This document shows, in pieces, positions 60,013 to 64,000 of a stretch of 64,000 nucleotides of DNA. How positions within the stretch are numbered: the stretch's first letter is position 1; each line of letters opens with the position of its first letter. A program made the position numbers and the translations under genes. Origin of the DNA: Lepturacanthus savala (taxonomy: Eukaryota; Chordata; Actinopteri; Scombriformes; Trichiuridae); the NCBI GenBank assembly GCA_030544235.1, contig CM060464.1, positions 22,559,152-22,623,151 of the forward strand. Direction: 5' to 3'. The notes under the pieces were generated by a model. The model was given only the letters and a program-made list of their open reading frames with translations. It searched no databases and was not told the origin of the DNA.

Positions 60013-63000
60013 TCCATTTCATGTATTTGTAAAGTCAACATTATTTACAGTAAGCTTTTGTTTGAAAGGTGATGTAGGCTAGTGTCACTTTAAGAGATTC
60101 AGAAGTCCCTGGTGTTTTACTGGGGTCAATTTGTAGTTTCCTGGGCAATTGAGACAGTTCAGTCTTCGTTAACAGACTAGTTTTATATTATTGACATCTA
60201 GCCCCATTTCTCAGTTCCTGGCATGTATCTGAACCATACTATCACTGATCCTTCCAGTAGTGAGCTTTGTAGCAATTTTTAATATAATAGTAGTGCAGAG
60301 GGCGGATTTTGAGGAGCTTTTTGCCAAATGGGAAGCACAACAGGAAGCGCATGGTATAATCTCACTTGTTATTAATATGTTGTCCTGCAATTTATAGAAA
60401 ATGTCCTAACCAAATATTGAAATTGGAGCTAGATTTGTTCTGGAACTACATTAAAGACCACAATAAGGCTCTAATAGGCCTCCGCCCCTCTGTTGCAAAT
60501 TCGAGCGCATAGCTCATTTTCCAAACCTTTCAAAGAAAGTACAAATGAATGAAGGGGGATACATTACACAGGACCGCTTACTGAGACGGGTACTATTACA
60601 CATTATGCTTCCTACCATTGTTATTCAGTTTTTCACGATAATTAGGTTTTTCTACGAGGATTCAGATCTGTCTATGCACTTACATTATGTTAAAATATGG
60701 TTGAAATGGTGGGATTGTTGAAATTATGGTCTCCATGCTTCAGATATATAGCAGGAACATGAGAAATGAGGCGTAACATAGTAACATAGTTTTCTTACCA
60801 TAGCACAGTTTGATGATAAAGAAAATGTAAGTAACAAACTGTGGAATAAATAATTCATTCATAATTTTTTACATCAGAGTCCTATGGAGGTTTTTCCTCT
60901 TCACGATAATATACAGGAGTTGAGGAGCTTGTCTGTAACAATTAGACGTATTAGACGTATTGATAAAATATTCATTTTTTTTTACTCACAAAGCCTTTAT
61001 TTCACTTACATTAACAGGTGCTTGTTGATCCATTACAGTGCCCTTTACACTAGTGAAAACTACAAAAGACAAAGGGATATTTTGGTGGGGAGGTGTTGTG
61101 ACTGAAAAAAATAGATATCAGAGACAATGAGTAAATATTATGATTGCAACATTACTGGCCATTTTGTCACTATGAAACTATGGAATAAGAATAAATAATT
61201 AGGTTGATGACTTTATAATTTATATTCATCAATAATCAATCAGTGGTAGAACCTCTTTATTTTTTTTTTGTTTCAGCCTTAGCACCAAGCACCACCCTTG
61301 TGAGATCCAGTCTCCTGTGAGTCGGTCATCCAGTCACACTGACTTGCCACAGTTGAAGGTCATTATACAGTCTAACATCAAAGCTTCACCTTACTTCACA
61401 GGTCACCATGCCAATGCATTCTCTGTTCAGGACAATTGAAGGACATAATGAGATATTAACTAAATAGGGTTAAATGTAGCACTCATGCTGAAATGATTGA
61501 CCTGATTATGTCAAAACTAAGATAGGGTGATGCAGTCACACCACAGCTTCCCTTAACTGAGTGGATAGACGAAGCCATGGCTGTGTTTGACATAATAATT
61601 TACACATAGCCTAGTTTGGTCATGAACCAGCAGCCCTGAGAGTAAAGGTCTTTACACAATAGCAACGTGATGAATAAACCACACAAAATTGCTCCTTGAT
61701 ACTTACCTGCAAACATTTTTCATCAACCAACACAAATTTGCACAAAATACAGAAAACAGCTCTCTCATCTTATCTACAACCTTACTTTTTGTGTAAATCT
61801 GCTCTTACAAAGTAGAGAGAATAGGAAAGTTCCACACCCTCACAGAAGGTTCTGGACATATTTTAGGATATCCTTAGCTCAGTTTGAGGTAAATGGAAAA
61901 AGTTAGAAAGTTCCTGCCATATTTAAAAATGATAGCTACCAAATCTACAACATTCAAAGTTAGTAAAGTGATGCAGTCTAGTTGTTGGGTGATATTCTTC
62001 CACACATTGTCATTGAGTTCATTGTCTTTATAATGTTTATTAAAATTATAACTAATTAAATCAATTCATAATTCATTACATTACTATTAATGCAATATTC
62101 ATCATCTAACTATTCTGCCTATTTTAACGTATTTTTATTGTGGTGTTATATTTCTGCATTTTTGAGTTGATACTTCTGTATGCTTGTATTATTTATATGT
62201 GCATGGACATTTTTTTAATTCTATCTTCCTATATTCTTATTCTACACTCCCGTCTCCCAAACTGACTCTATATGATTGGACATGACTATACCTGCCAGAC
62301 TATAAGACAGTTATGTCCTCCTCTGTTATCATTCACAGGAGGCTGACAGTCTGGGCTGATTAAGCAGCAAGTAGAAGCAGCAGCAACAGCAGCAGTAAAG
62401 TGACCGTCTGACCAGGAGGAGTCAGCAATAGATGCCTATCTGATATGTGCACAACAAAGCTAAGTACAGGAAAGTAAACAAACTGGCCTTGGGTTGGTGT
62501 GCCTGTGTGTCTTTCCTGCTGCAATCAAGTTGAAAGTGACTGTTTGTTTTGTTCCAAGGCATCTCTCTGCTGCAGCAGTGCTCCAGCAGATGACCAGACA
62601 GGACGGTGTGGACCAAAGACCACTGACGAGTGACGAGCCAGATAAGTGAAGCAAAGTGAACTGGCCTCATCTGGAAGTGTGAAAGTGGCTGCTAATTGTG
62701 GTTGAGCTTGTCAGTGATTTACTGTGTTGTTTTAACCTTTCACCCCGGATGGAAGAGTGCCGGAAACGGCACAAACTAACTACTCCTGGGACTGAATTGC
62801 TGGATTGGGAGTGAAACCCTATCTCTGCACCAACATCATCTCTCTGAAACCCCGGAATGGATAGTATAAACCCTGGACCATTTAAATACTGGTTCAGAAT
62901 GAACATTTAGAATCCATAGAGGAGGCAGTAATGTTAGTGAGGATTTTAAGGAGTAGTATTTTTTTTTATTTGTTGCCTTTTAGCTTTTTAAGCCTTGGAA

Positions 63001-63488
63001 AATTACTGTTTTATATTTGTTTTATCTTTTTTAAAAATAAATTATAATTACTCTGATGACTTTGTTGATTCTCCAACACTGTTTTTATTTGCCCTCCATC
63101 TGATTGTAAGAAGCTATACAATCCTGCTGATACTTACCTCCATTAATGCAGAGTTCCTTGTGGATCTCTAGGTGGCATTGTTGGCTTTATAAAACACAAC
63201 AACCCTCAAGCTCGTGTGTGTAGTAGGACTACAGAAAATGGAGTCAAAATATGTGTAGGAACTTCAAAGAACTCAAAAAGGGGAGTAGCTAAACGTGAGA
63301 TGTGTTGAGGGTAGTTCTGCGTTCATGTGTACTGACATGTCAGGATTCCAAGTTCTGACTGGGAAATTTCATCTGGAATACCCCAATGAAGTCAGATTTC
63401 TAACACAGAAAGTCAGAGATCCTGTAAGAATTGACATCCCTAAACAGTAGTAGAAGCTCCTGTAATATTCAGTTTGAACGTACATATG
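60013..63488. other. No gene recognised
   Basis: Contains a short CAG-like run (62376-62397, agcagcagcaacagcagcag) and, near 63045, an aataaa signal in an AT-rich setting. The block 62330-63070 looks less AT-rich than its surroundings and could be an LTR or an exon, but no partner was found. Short open frames there match nothing. Confidence 0.35.
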
Positions 63489-63856
63489 TACACTACCATT
63501 CAAAAGTTTGGGGTCACCCAGACAATTGTGTGTTTTCCATGAAAAGTCACACTTTTATTTACCACTATGTGTAGAAAATGAATAGAAAAAAATATTACAT
63601 TAGTCTTCTGATACAATGAGCAAACACATTGTACCATTAGAACAGTAATTGTTGCTGGACATGGGCCTCTATACATCTATGGAGATATTGCACCAATAAC
63701 CAGATATTTGCAGCTAGAATAGTCATTTACCACATTAAAAATGTATGGAGTGTATTTCTGATTAGTTTGAAGTTAGCTTCATTGACAACAAATAGTGTTT
63801 TTCTTTAAAAAATCAGGACATTTCCAAGTGACCCCAAATTTTTGAGCAGTATTGTA
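63489..63856. mobile_element. Tc1-type MITE, copy 2
   Basis: It starts cactaccattcaaaagtttgg after a TA (63489-63490) and ends with the inverted form ccccaaatttttgagcagtattgta. It has the same interior words as the 41535 copy (ggtcacccagacaattg, cacttttatttacc, attagtttgaagttagcttcattg). About 370 bp, better ends but shorter than copy 1. Confidence 0.85.
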
Positions 63857-64000
63857 AATGTTGCTATAGTGTGAACTACAATGCAGAGCATGCTAACAAT
63901 GGCTAACAATAGCCCGTAACCATGGTCATGTTTTACTGTTTTTTCCAACTTTAACTGCAACACTAACTCGATTTAAATTGGCTATGACATCATTTCCAGT

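Overview
The window looks like AT-rich nuclear DNA of a teleost fish. It holds vertebrate genes with introns, long CA/GT microsatellites, and many repeat families typical of ray-finned fishes: Tc1-like elements, L2 and Rex-type LINEs, Ty3/gypsy elements, a Penelope-like element, hAT and Harbinger relics, and a SINE-like repeat present four times. All identifications were made by eye, by recalling protein families and repeat texts. No database search was run.

Two real genes can be supported, both on the minus strand. The first is a storkhead-box gene, best called stox2. Two alternative first coding exons are visible, at 40389-40731 (long form, STOX1-like N-terminus) and 22478-22667 (short form, MKKT...AWPSSD start as in mammalian STOX2). 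Both end in phase 1 with a G|GT donor, so they can splice to the same downstream exon. The winged-helix exons must lie beyond the left edge, so positions 1-22477 are probably intron. A CG-rich promoter-like region lies at 40732-41340.

The second gene is a small secreted Kazal-type proteinase inhibitor (SPINK family) of four coding exons at 48375-55647. Its intron phases (1, 0, 2) match those I recall for SPINK1. A TATA-like box and a CCAAT box lie upstream, and an AATAAA signal lies downstream. Its last intron seems to start with GC instead of GT, and two of its three introns are largely or partly GT repeat.

The rest is mobile-element debris by region. 1-3450: Tc1 relic, palindromic MITE, Rex-type LINE, tRNA-like SINE head. 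5003-10500: Harbinger-type element, hAT fragment, P2X7-like exon relic, and a Tc1 element split by an L2 LINE. 12376-21370: Penelope-like RT, L2 LINE, and a Ty3/gypsy element carrying a MITE inside pol. 24047-32510: an overlapping-hairpin locus, a multi-frame relic of a transposase-like gene family, and a ZBED-type hAT pseudogene. 34840-39650: a diverged repeat pair, a hAT terminus, and a GC-rich patch with a repeated near-palindrome. 41535-47916: Tc1 MITEs, a foldback element, SINE-like copies and a TA-flanked MITE. 48689-54620 (spink intron 2): a SINE-like copy, a tandem repeat and two gypsy relics in opposite orientation. 57215-64000: an nmrk2 processed pseudogene that lacks its P-loop, another gypsy relic, a SINE-like copy and a Tc1 MITE.
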